A DNA stretch of 64,000 nt. Origin: Brochothrix campestris. GTDB taxonomy: Bacteria; Bacillota; Bacilli; Lactobacillales; Listeriaceae. This document shows positions 8,813 through 15,986 of this stretch, in pieces (positions within the stretch are counted from its first letter, which is position 1; the number at the start of each line of letters is the position of its first letter). The position numbers were made by a program, and so were the translations under genes. The stretch is taken from the NCBI RefSeq assembly GCF_046058945.1, contig NZ_CP175511.1, forward strand, positions 1,426,001 through 1,490,000, written 5' to 3'. Under the pieces are notes generated by a model, which saw only the letters and a list, made by a program, of their open reading frames with translations, was not told the origin of the DNA and did not search any database.

Positions 8813-9169
8813 TTAGTTACCTTTTAATTTTGAATAAGCTTCAACAATACGTTGGCCTAATTCTTCTGAATCCATAAAACCAAAGCCTAAAACAGTATTG
8901 CCGTCATTAATCGCTGTAATCCCTTCTTCAACTGAACGCATGCCATGTCTCTCTTTATAGCCGTATTTTGTTGCTGCTGTAATCGCACCGGCACCACCAC
9001 TACCGCAAAAGGAAAAGCCGATATCTGCTTTTTCTGTTTGCATGACATCACCAAGACGCATATCTGCTCCCATACCTGGAACTACTACTGCACGACCACC
9101 CGCGGCCTCAACACCCTTTGCAACATTTTGTCCTTTTCCTAATCGATCTGCAATAACTACTGTAATCAT
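8813..9169 (-). CDS. Glycine-rich SFCGS-family protein (EF_0830 type)
   Basis: A 118-residue protein with the hallmark GFSFCGSGGAGAI at about residues 51-63, the Gly_rich_SFCGS family (EF_0830). The N-terminal MITVVIADRLGKGQNVAKG looks like a Rossmann-like beta-loop-helix start. The single conserved Cys in a glycine-rich loop recalls the phosphocysteine loop of PTS EIIB proteins, but this resemblance is only by eye. Function unknown; invariably encoded beside DUF4310-4312. Preceded by a full AGGAGG. Confidence 0.8.
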   Translation of the reverse strand: MITVVIADRLGKGQNVAKGVEAAGGRAVVVPGMGADMRLGDVMQTEKADIGFSFCGSGGAGAITAATKYGYKERHGMRSVEEGITAINDGNTVLGFGFMDSEELGQRIVEAYSKLKGN

Positions 9170-9190
9170 TTTAATTTCCTCCTCTAATTT

Positions 9191-9523
9191 TTAGTTTTGT
9201 GCTGCCGTTTCAAAATGAATCGATAATAAATAGAGCTCGTCCTTGGCTAATTGACCAATCGTTTCGACCACTTGCTCTGCTAAATTAAGTGAACGTTGCG
9301 ATACCTCAGTGAATAAATTAGCATCAACTGGCATCACTGCTTCACCATTTTCAGCTCGAGTAATCATTGCTTCCAGATGATTCACTAAAATAACAATTTG
9401 AAGTTCTGACATCTTAAGTTCTGCCTTTTCAAGTTCATTGAGGGTATATTCCACAATTTTTTGCGTTTGTAGACGGTAGTCACTCTGATTAATTACCATC
9501 TGTGCTTCTTTGGGAATTATCAT
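9191..9523 (-). CDS. Stand-alone PRD-domain protein (EF_0829 type)
   Basis: A 110-residue, mostly helical protein matching the PRD-domain family EF_0829/AHA_3910. PRDs are phosphorylated on His by PTS proteins in regulators; here there is no DNA- or RNA-binding domain. HLEAMITRAENGE (about 60) and LYLLSIHFETA are the typical PRD helices with histidines. It overlaps the preceding regulator gene by 35 bases. The start at 9523 is supported by AAGGAGG six bases upstream. It may relay PTS status to the regulator or to the transporter. Confidence 0.75.
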   Translation of the reverse strand: MIIPKEAQMVINQSDYRLQTQKIVEYTLNELEKAELKMSELQIVILVNHLEAMITRAENGEAVMPVDANLFTEVSQRSLNLAEQVVETIGQLAKDELYLLSIHFETAAQN

Positions 9524-11390
9524 TAATTTCCTCCTTCAGTGTTACATACTGTAATAAGGCAATTATTTCAGCCCGATTGATGACTAACTTATTAGCTGCC
9601 ATAATCTGTTCGATTTTCATTACATCTGTTTTATGTTTCATTAAGATAGCTACTTCCTCAAAGCCAGCATTTTCATATTGTGACTCAAACTGAATGCGAT
9701 GCACCATCATCATCACATGTAATAGAAACGATTCTTCATAACCAACTTGTATCCGTGCTGTAAAATAGTTCTTCAGTTCATTCTGAACAATGAAAGCTGC
9801 TAATAATAAGTCTCGGCTAATATCTTCTACCCCGTTTTTATTAGCAATTTGTTTTCTGACCACCAGTTTTGGTGGTTTTTTCTGATTTAATCGACCTGAT
9901 AATATTTCAGTTACCTTCAGTTTTATATTTTCAATATCCCTCGGTGTTGGCAAGGGATGTACTTTGACAAAAGTACTTTCAATTTTATCTAATGGAAAGA
10001 TACTTATAACTAAATCTGGCTGTGTATCTCTAATCACTTTTTGCGCTTTTAAGACTGAGGCAAAACTAATCAGTTCAATATTTGGGACTTCTTCCATCAC
10101 TTTTTGTTGTATTAAATTTGTTACACCTAATCCCGTCGAACAAATATAGACGACGGTAACAGTATCGTTACGCGGCTTTATTTTTTCGTAAGCTACTAAA
10201 AAATGAAGTGCAATATAGGAAATGAAAGAATCATTCACAAAGATTGTCGCGTCATCTATTTGCCGTTCTGAAACCACCTTAATATGTCTGAAAAGTTTGG
10301 CGTATTTTGATTTTATATCATCAACAAATGGATTGTATTCGTTGACGAAAACATGTTTTTTATGGAGTCGTAACGACAAATGGGCGAATAAATTGTTAAA
10401 TAGCTGCTTATCCTTATTAAAGGGTAACTGTTCTTTTTCGCTAACCTCATCAATTAATGCCGTGGTCAGTTCTGCAATATTTTCATCTTTTTTGGAAGTT
10501 AAAACATCGCTGAAAATATAAATGTATTCATCTTCCAAAAAGGGAAACTGATAGTGGTAAAAAACTTTTTTCATTAACAGAAATGGCAGTTCAGCTTTTA
10601 TTTCATGCATTGTTTGTTGTGAAAGAATACGGTAACTGTTAATCGTACGGTTGTTTTTCAACCGGATGGTTGCAATACAAACTCGTAAGATAATGGCTAG
10701 TAGCTCACTATAATTGAATTTATCAAGCATTTCCTTATCCATAAGTTTAGCGATGGCCTGGAGGGTTTCATTGAAAACCGCTGCCATCTTGGGAGGCATG
10801 CCATACGTATTTGTCGGGTTACTATCTTCTTGATTAACAACAATTTGCATTAAATAATAAACATCATAATCAGTTAAGCTTTTTTGAATAACAGCCTCCA
10901 TCAAATGGCGAACATTTGCTTCGTCACCGACTAACTTAAACCCATAATGATTTTTTCGGTCGAGTGTTACTGCATATTTTAAAAGTAAAAAATCCATTTT
11001 ATCTAAATCGGCAATAATGGTATTGCGTGATACTTTTAAGGCTTCTGCCATCTCATTTGATGTTAGCGGTGTATCTGCTAACGATAACCATAAAATCAAG
11101 CGATAAATTCGATTTGTTTGATCAGGATATAGATCGTTGCGTTCAACATGAAGCAGTTCATTTTTTATAGCTAATTTGGTGGATTCCGACCATTCAATCC
11201 AGATTCCTTTATTACGTCTCGTTCGAATTGTAAGCTCTTTCATTTTTAACCATGTCCGAAGATTATCTAAATCATATTTAATGCTGCGCACACTTCGATT
11301 GAACTGTTCTGCTAATGATGCAGTTGTCACGGGCGCGGCCGTATCAATCAAAGTTAACATTATATTGATTTCTCGTTTTGAAAGTTGCAT
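9489..11390 (-). CDS. PRD/EIIB-type transcriptional regulator (BglG/MtlR family)
   Basis: A 633-residue multidomain regulator. Two N-terminal helix-turn-helix units (about 8-60 and 85-150, the second with MAEALKVSRNTIIADL) are followed by PRD domains (about 180-400). An EIIB-like domain around VVYICSTGLGVTNL (about 410-490) has the phosphocysteine loop, and a final PRD-like helical part completes the protein. In this family phosphorylation by PTS proteins controls DNA binding. It heads the operon, so it probably controls the nine genes behind it. The start at 11390 has AGAGGTG upstream. The HTH pair favours DNA activation rather than RNA antitermination. Confidence 0.85.
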   Translation of the reverse strand: MQLSKREINIMLTLIDTAAPVTTASLAEQFNRSVRSIKYDLDNLRTWLKMKELTIRTRRNKGIWIEWSESTKLAIKNELLHVERNDLYPDQTNRIYRLILWLSLADTPLTSNEMAEALKVSRNTIIADLDKMDFLLLKYAVTLDRKNHYGFKLVGDEANVRHLMEAVIQKSLTDYDVYYLMQIVVNQEDSNPTNTYGMPPKMAAVFNETLQAIAKLMDKEMLDKFNYSELLAIILRVCIATIRLKNNRTINSYRILSQQTMHEIKAELPFLLMKKVFYHYQFPFLEDEYIYIFSDVLTSKKDENIAELTTALIDEVSEKEQLPFNKDKQLFNNLFAHLSLRLHKKHVFVNEYNPFVDDIKSKYAKLFRHIKVVSERQIDDATIFVNDSFISYIALHFLVAYEKIKPRNDTVTVVYICSTGLGVTNLIQQKVMEEVPNIELISFASVLKAQKVIRDTQPDLVISIFPLDKIESTFVKVHPLPTPRDIENIKLKVTEILSGRLNQKKPPKLVVRKQIANKNGVEDISRDLLLAAFIVQNELKNYFTARIQVGYEESFLLHVMMMVHRIQFESQYENAGFEEVAILMKHKTDVMKIEQIMAANKLVINRAEIIALLQYVTLKEEINDNSQRSTDGN

Positions 11391-11831
11391 TTTTGCACCT
11401 CTATTGTTTTAGTGATATCACTCTACTTCCAATATAGGACACCACTTGCATTAATACAATACTATTTAATTGCACTTATTATCGTGCAAATAGGTGTATC
11501 ACATCGAGTTGCCTTGCATTTATGAAAGATAATCGACGGACTAAGTTTCTTTTTTTTGTTGTTCTTTTGCTGAAAATCTTTATATGACGCTATTTCTCTT
11601 TCACAATTTTCTTTTCTTACAGGATAACTTTCACTGCACTTTTCACAATATTTCCATACTATTTTTTACGATTATCTCAACTATTTCAATGTTTTTCAAA
11701 ATATGACATTTCAGATACTTTTTTTGAGACCTTCACTCCCTTTCAAAACGTTATCATAACTGATATTTATTTATTCTCTCTGAATATGTTATATTAATGA
11801 TAGTTATCTCTTTTAGAAAGCAGGTTGAGTC
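11391..11831. promoter_or_regulatory. Intergenic control region with cre-like site
   Basis: The divergent space between the PRD-regulated operon (left) and a small membrane-protein gene (right). At 11743-11756 the sequence TCAAAACGTTATCA matches the catabolite responsive element consensus (TGWAARCGYTWWCA) at 13 of 14 positions as read by eye. A TATATT-like -10 lies near 11790 for the rightward gene. The cre-like site is over 350 bp from the operon start, so which gene it serves is open. Confidence 0.35.
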
Positions 11832-11999
11832 ATGGTTAAAATCACATTGATCGGTAGTATTCTTACCGGCGCTTTTTTACTGTACAATCATTTTTTTAGT
11901 TTCGGCTTTGCTGTTCCTGGCTTACTCGTAAACTTTATTGCACTGTTATTCTTTTTATGTGTGTATTTATTACTACTCTGGACAAAAAAATCAGACTAA
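11832..11999 (+). CDS. Small membrane protein, 55 residues
   Basis: A 55-residue protein with two hydrophobic segments (about 3-17 and 24-50) and a short charged tail (WTKKSD). A weak AGG-containing ribosome site precedes ATG 11832, and a strong terminator begins directly after the stop, which supports a real transcription unit. No family recognised. Confidence 0.6.
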   Translation: MVKITLIGSILTGAFLLYNHFFSFGFAVPGLLVNFIALLFFLCVYLLLLWTKKSD

Positions 12000-12037
12000 A
12001 AAGGCAGCGACGCGTTGGCGTCACTGCCTTTTTTTCT
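12000..12037 (+). terminator. Rho-independent terminator
   Basis: AAAGGCAGCGACGC pairs with GCGTCACTGCCTTT with one mismatch, followed by seven T on the plus strand. A-rich 5' side allows it to work for the convergent minus-strand gene at 12059 too. Confidence 0.75.
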
Positions 12038-12058
12038 AATATGTTGCTTTTATTCGCT

Positions 12059-12298
12059 TTAATGCATAAAGATGCTCATCACAATGAGGCTAAACGACAA
12101 GGCAAACAACACCATAAACGGTTTGTTTTTACGTTCATAGCTATCCATGATGGCCGCAATGAAAGCCACGAGCAAAAAGATTTGTATCCAAACCGGAAAC
12201 CCCAATCCTCTTTTCTCATTTAAGAATGAAACAATCATTGAAATATAAATTAATGCTGAAGCGAGTAACGCAGTATACGGAAACATCTTATTATCCAT
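12059..12298 (-). CDS. Small three-helix membrane protein
   Basis: A 79-residue protein with about three hydrophobic segments (about 8-24, 34-50 and 58-78) separated by short charged loops (NEKRG, SYERKNKP). A perfect AAGGAGG lies seven bases before ATG 12298. It ends at the terminator shared with the 55-residue protein gene. Family unknown. Confidence 0.65.
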   Translation of the reverse strand: MDNKMFPYTALLASALIYISMIVSFLNEKRGLGFPVWIQIFLLVAFIAAIMDSYERKNKPFMVLFALSFSLIVMSIFMH

Positions 12299-12424
12299 CT
12301 AAAATCCTCCTTGGTACATTACTGCTAATATACCATAACTCACGTGTGATTTATATCGCAAACAAGCTTATTTCAATATTTTATAAACGTCGCGTGATAC
12401 GACTGCTCTTTTTTCGTAACCGAC

Positions 12425-12742
12425 CTAATTTTTGCTCATCACTGCCATAATATACGGTTCATCCGCATAAACAATCGCGACATCATGGGCGATTTTCATC
12501 GAAAAGCATGTCATAATGCGTTGATTGTCGTAATTTGCATGTTGCAAATAGCTCGTTGCGCGTCCGTCTTGACGCTGAATCACTTCCATCACTTTAGCGT
12601 TGTCGTTGGCATTTACAAGGTTCCATTTCATCCCCGTTCGATCAAACACCTTGTTGATGTTCTGTTTCATTACCGGACTGTATTGTTTTTTTCTTCTTTG
12701 AGTCATTCTGATACTGTGACAAGCTCTTTCGACATAGGGCAT
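12425..12742 (-). CDS. Hypothetical protein, 105 residues
   Basis: A small basic soluble protein; no signal peptide, membrane segment or familiar domain. The N-terminus is rich in Arg/Lys/His (ACHSIRMTQRRKKQY), followed by a mixed alpha/beta-looking part. A GGGGGGG-containing ribosome site (AAGGGGGGG) lies five bases before ATG 12742. It stands alone, just downstream of the terminator at 12778-12812. Confidence 0.55.
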   Translation of the reverse strand: MPYVERACHSIRMTQRRKKQYSPVMKQNINKVFDRTGMKWNLVNANDNAKVMEVIQRQDGRATSYLQHANYDNQRIMTCFSMKIAHDVAIVYADEPYIMAVMSKN

Positions 12743-12777
12743 TGATTCCCCCCCTTCTTGTTGTTCTTCTTAAACGA

Positions 12778-12812
12778 GCAAAAGCCCCCCTCTAGCTGAG
12801 GAAGGCTTTTGC
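12778..12812 (-). terminator. Terminator of the csc-like surface gene
   Basis: GCAAAAGCC and GGCTTTTGC form a 9-bp stem, extended by CTC/GAG around a short loop. It lies 33 bases beyond the stop of the 863-residue surface protein. The T-tract is short (TTTT), so efficiency may be moderate. Confidence 0.6.
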
Positions 12813-12844
12813 TTGATACATTCTTTGGTAAGCTGATTTCACTT

Positions 12845-15436
12845 TTAATCTCTCATCACATTAAATTTCAATATCATTTTATCCTTTATTTCGGTTTTTA
12901 CACCTTGTTTCGCAGAACCGAAGTAGTTACCACCAAAGGTTAATGTCAGCTGGTCAGTCGGGTTAAGGGTGGCAATCGAAACATTGGTGGTCGCCTCTGT
13001 CAGTGATGAAATAACTTCTGTCCCATCCGCTTTCAAAGCAAGTCTGAGGCTATTGCTCTCAACCTGCGGGTCTGGTTCGTCTGCCCCTAACAGGGTCAAT
13101 CCATTCGTTTCGACCGCATCAAAGGCACTCACTGCCACATTAATAGCTATTTTTGGTGAGTTATTGATAATGTGGTAAGGATTTGACGCGATTGTTTTTG
13201 CAAGTCCTTCATTTTCAGTATTAGCAAACAACATCGCGGTCGGAATCGTCACGTTGATATCGGCAACGGGATCTTTCACCGTCACTTCGGTATGACATTC
13301 GACCATCTTACCGTTATGATCACGAATACCATAGGTGACTTGATAGCTCCCAGCGACGGTCGTATCAATCGGCTTGCCATTTTCTGTCCAACTCATATCA
13401 CTCGTATATGAGAGTGTTTCGCCGTCTGCATTCGTTGCACTAATAAAACCGGCAGCAGGATTATATTCTTCTCCGAGATACACATCAATCGATTGTGCCT
13501 CAATGGCAGTCTCATCATTTTTGACTCTAACAACTGCATCCGGTTTGTCGCTCTCTAAAATATCACCATTGGCTTTTTGCAATTGAATGCGAACGGTATG
13601 CTCACCAGTTTTACTCGTATCGATTGTACGACTTTCGATGTCGTCAATAAAATAATGGTCGACTTTATCAGCTAAAATCGCCTTACCATCTTTATCAACG
13701 ACCTGTTTAAAGGGGGCATTGGCATCAAAGGTATCACCGATAAATAAGCGAACATCTTGTAACGCAGCTGTTGTTTGATCTGGCAATACAGTTACTGTGT
13801 ACTCTGATACGACTGTTTCAGCATTTTTAAATTCGTATGTTAATGTTTGGTGGTATTCGCCTGGGGTATTTGGATCGACCGTATCGCCACCTAAGGTGAG
13901 GGCCGGATTATCAAGTGTTAGCGGTTGCCCGAGGTGATCTGTACCCTTTATAAAGTTAGCGGTTGCGTCAAACGCTTGGCCTTGATACAAGCTACTGTCT
14001 GTTGTTTCAATTACGGGTGTTATAAAGGCCGCATAACGATAAATAATTGGTTTGGTGAAAATCGTAAAGTGACCCGTTGCATTCTCGGGTACGCCTTCAA
14101 AGGTGTAGCCTGGTATATCTAATTGGTATTCAGGTGTCGATACATCGTAATTCGCACTCAAACTACCTCGAATTGTTTTTTCTTCACTGATTGGTTGGTG
14201 GTTTTCATCAACGTACTTCACTTTAGCTTCATAAGCATTTTTCATTCGGTAGTAATGCCCCGCTGTTCGATCTGTTTGACCTAACAGCTCTTCTCGACTA
14301 TAAATTTCTGTGATGTTATCACCATTTACCCACTTGCCATTATATGTGATAACATCCGCCTGGAGAGGTATCTCAGCCTTAAAACTTGATTGACTACCGG
14401 CCGGAAGTTGAATGCTGTCAAGGCGATCATTCTCTTTGAAGATATCGATCGTATTCGCATTATCTGCACGTACCCCCTGCCAATTAGAACAATCGACTGT
14501 ATCAAGTTTGCGACATCTCTCAAACATACCTATAAATGCGGTCGCCTTAGAGATGTCAAAGTTGGCTAAATTAAGACTTTCAATAGCGGTATCTGCAAAA
14601 AACATATACGAGAAATCGGTCGCCTTCGATGTATTGAAGGTTGATAAATCCATTGATTTTAATCGTTCACACCCATTGAACATGTACGAAAAATCTTGCA
14701 CTGAATGTGTGTCCCACGATGATAGATCCAGCTCTGTTAACTTACGACACGTGCTAAACATGCCTTTCATGCTTTTCACGCTCGACATATCGATGTATTC
14801 GAGTCCCTCAATCGCAGTTAGCTGCGTTAAACCTGCAAATAAGTCATTTAAATACAAGTTTTTGTCATACGATGTATCATAATGGATTGGGCCTCTAATC
14901 GTGATTTTTTTAACATCTTTATGTTTGAACCAAGGCGTTTGGTTGGCAAAGATATAAAGAACACTTCCACCAAAGACTTCGATCTCTTGCGTCTCGATAT
15001 AATAACGGTAGGTTGTGTAACCCCAATAGCCTTCCGTGTAACTCCTCGTTTTGCCATCCTCGCCGACTTCTGTTTTCACCTCAGTCGAGGTTGAAGCTTC
15101 ACTACTAGGTTCAGTTATTGTTTCTAACGTTTCGGTTGGCTCGTTTAGCGCCTGAGTTGATTCACTGGTGCGACTCTCACTCGGTGCGTTTTCTGTTATC
15201 GTTGGGTCACTCGTAGTTGTATCGGGGGCTGACGCTGCCCTTTGACTTTCTTCAATCATAGTGGCAGACGTTGCCTCCGTTTGATTGACTTCAGTCACAA
15301 ATGGGCTCACGGTTGTCTCCGTATCATTTATTGTTGTCCTTTCTGCCGCTTCTGTTATGGTCGTCATAACAGAAAACAGTGGTAAACTGAGGTTGATTAT
15401 AAGTGTTATTAGTGTCACAATTGTCCACTTTTTCAT
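12845..15436 (-). CDS. Secreted LRR/MucBP/Ig-like surface protein (CscC-like), 863 residues
   Basis: Signal peptide at 1-31. A Ser/Thr/Glu-rich spacer (32-125) follows, then BspA-type DUF285 leucine-rich repeats (about 170-345; SSVKSMKGMFSTC, DLSSWDTHSV, FSYMFNGC). Next come a MucBP-like domain (about 410-480) and three Ig-like beta domains (about 485-725). The C-terminal domain (about 727-863) starts INVTIPTAMLFANTEN and ends MILKFNVMRD. That last domain is shared with the proteins at 15987-18554 and 19606-20238. There is no LPxTG and no W-x-L motif, so wall attachment probably runs through the C-terminal domain. By architecture it corresponds to CscC of cell-surface-complex loci. It is a paralogue of the next gene upstream and probably interacts with carbohydrate or host surfaces. 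Confidence 0.75.
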   Translation of the reverse strand: MKKWTIVTLITLIINLSLPLFSVMTTITEAAERTTINDTETTVSPFVTEVNQTEATSATMIEESQRAASAPDTTTSDPTITENAPSESRTSESTQALNEPTETLETITEPSSEASTSTEVKTEVGEDGKTRSYTEGYWGYTTYRYYIETQEIEVFGGSVLYIFANQTPWFKHKDVKKITIRGPIHYDTSYDKNLYLNDLFAGLTQLTAIEGLEYIDMSSVKSMKGMFSTCRKLTELDLSSWDTHSVQDFSYMFNGCERLKSMDLSTFNTSKATDFSYMFFADTAIESLNLANFDISKATAFIGMFERCRKLDTVDCSNWQGVRADNANTIDIFKENDRLDSIQLPAGSQSSFKAEIPLQADVITYNGKWVNGDNITEIYSREELLGQTDRTAGHYYRMKNAYEAKVKYVDENHQPISEEKTIRGSLSANYDVSTPEYQLDIPGYTFEGVPENATGHFTIFTKPIIYRYAAFITPVIETTDSSLYQGQAFDATANFIKGTDHLGQPLTLDNPALTLGGDTVDPNTPGEYHQTLTYEFKNAETVVSEYTVTVLPDQTTAALQDVRLFIGDTFDANAPFKQVVDKDGKAILADKVDHYFIDDIESRTIDTSKTGEHTVRIQLQKANGDILESDKPDAVVRVKNDETAIEAQSIDVYLGEEYNPAAGFISATNADGETLSYTSDMSWTENGKPIDTTVAGSYQVTYGIRDHNGKMVECHTEVTVKDPVADINVTIPTAMLFANTENEGLAKTIASNPYHIINNSPKIAINVAVSAFDAVETNGLTLLGADEPDPQVESNSLRLALKADGTEVISSLTEATTNVSIATLNPTDQLTLTFGGNYFGSAKQGVKTEIKDKMILKFNVMRD

Positions 15437-15771
15437 TCTGCTATTCTCCTTTTTTAGTCATCTTTTGATGTCCGTTTCATTATGATGTTGTGAGACAGTG
15501 CCTTAACTAGGTTATCATCTGTTGTTTTACACCGTTTGCTTAACTAGGACGACTGCTAAAACGCAAACTTAGTGTGTTTACTCTTTAATTGCTGTCATCG
15601 AAATCGATCGTATGCGTTAATCACCCCATTTGTTCTATTGAATGATTATTAAAAGTTGATGTGACACTTATTAATAACTTAAGTTTAATTTAACATGTCT
15701 TCTTGTCGATATCTTTTTCATTTTTTCGCGCTCATGGTTGTTAATTAACTAAAATAAAAGTGCTTGCCCGC

Positions 15772-15825
15772 AAAAAAAGCCACAGCTAATGTGTGACTCT
15801 AAAAGAGATGCAAAACATGGCTTTA
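15772..15825 (-). terminator. Probable terminator after the 855-residue surface gene
   Basis: On the minus strand AAAGCCA pairs with TGGCTTT over a long loop and is followed by a run of T. The stem is only seven pairs, so confidence is modest. Confidence 0.4.
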
Positions 15826-15875
15826 GTAGGTCTGACTTATACAGTTCCAGCAGGTTGATTTCACTTTTATTTTTC

Positions 15876-15955
15876 CAGTTCAATCAGCTAATTTCTGTGA
15901 TATTTCAGTGGAAAAGTATCGACGGAAAATAGTCGATGACCTTTTCACTTCCAAT
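15876..15955 (-). repeat. Structured intergenic repeat, copy 1
   Basis: An approximately 80-bp element about three quarters identical by eye to 40260-40338. Shared blocks are ATCAGCTAA, TGAT, TTTCA, AAAGT, CGACGG, AAATAGTCGA and TCCAAT. The core ATCGAC-GGAAAATA-GTCGAT is a hairpin, and flanking AGTGGAAAAG can pair with CTTTTCACTT, giving a longer interrupted stem. The strand is set by the neighbouring genes; the structure could form on either strand. It may be a mobile palindromic element or a regulatory RNA. Confidence 0.55.
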
Positions 15956-15986
15956 ATCTTCGAAATTGAACGCGCTGATTTCACTT

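Larger units (their letters stand above)
15437..15986. other. Intergenic region between the two large surface paralogues
   Basis: About 550 bp without an ORF. It holds an 80-bp structured repeat (15876-15955), a probable terminator (15772-15825), and a second copy of the 3' end of the surface genes (15854-15869, GTTGATTTCACTTTTA) 118 bp from the genuine one. The copied end suggests a deleted third paralogue. The AT-rich part nearest 15437 should hold the promoter of the 863-residue gene. Confidence 0.5.
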
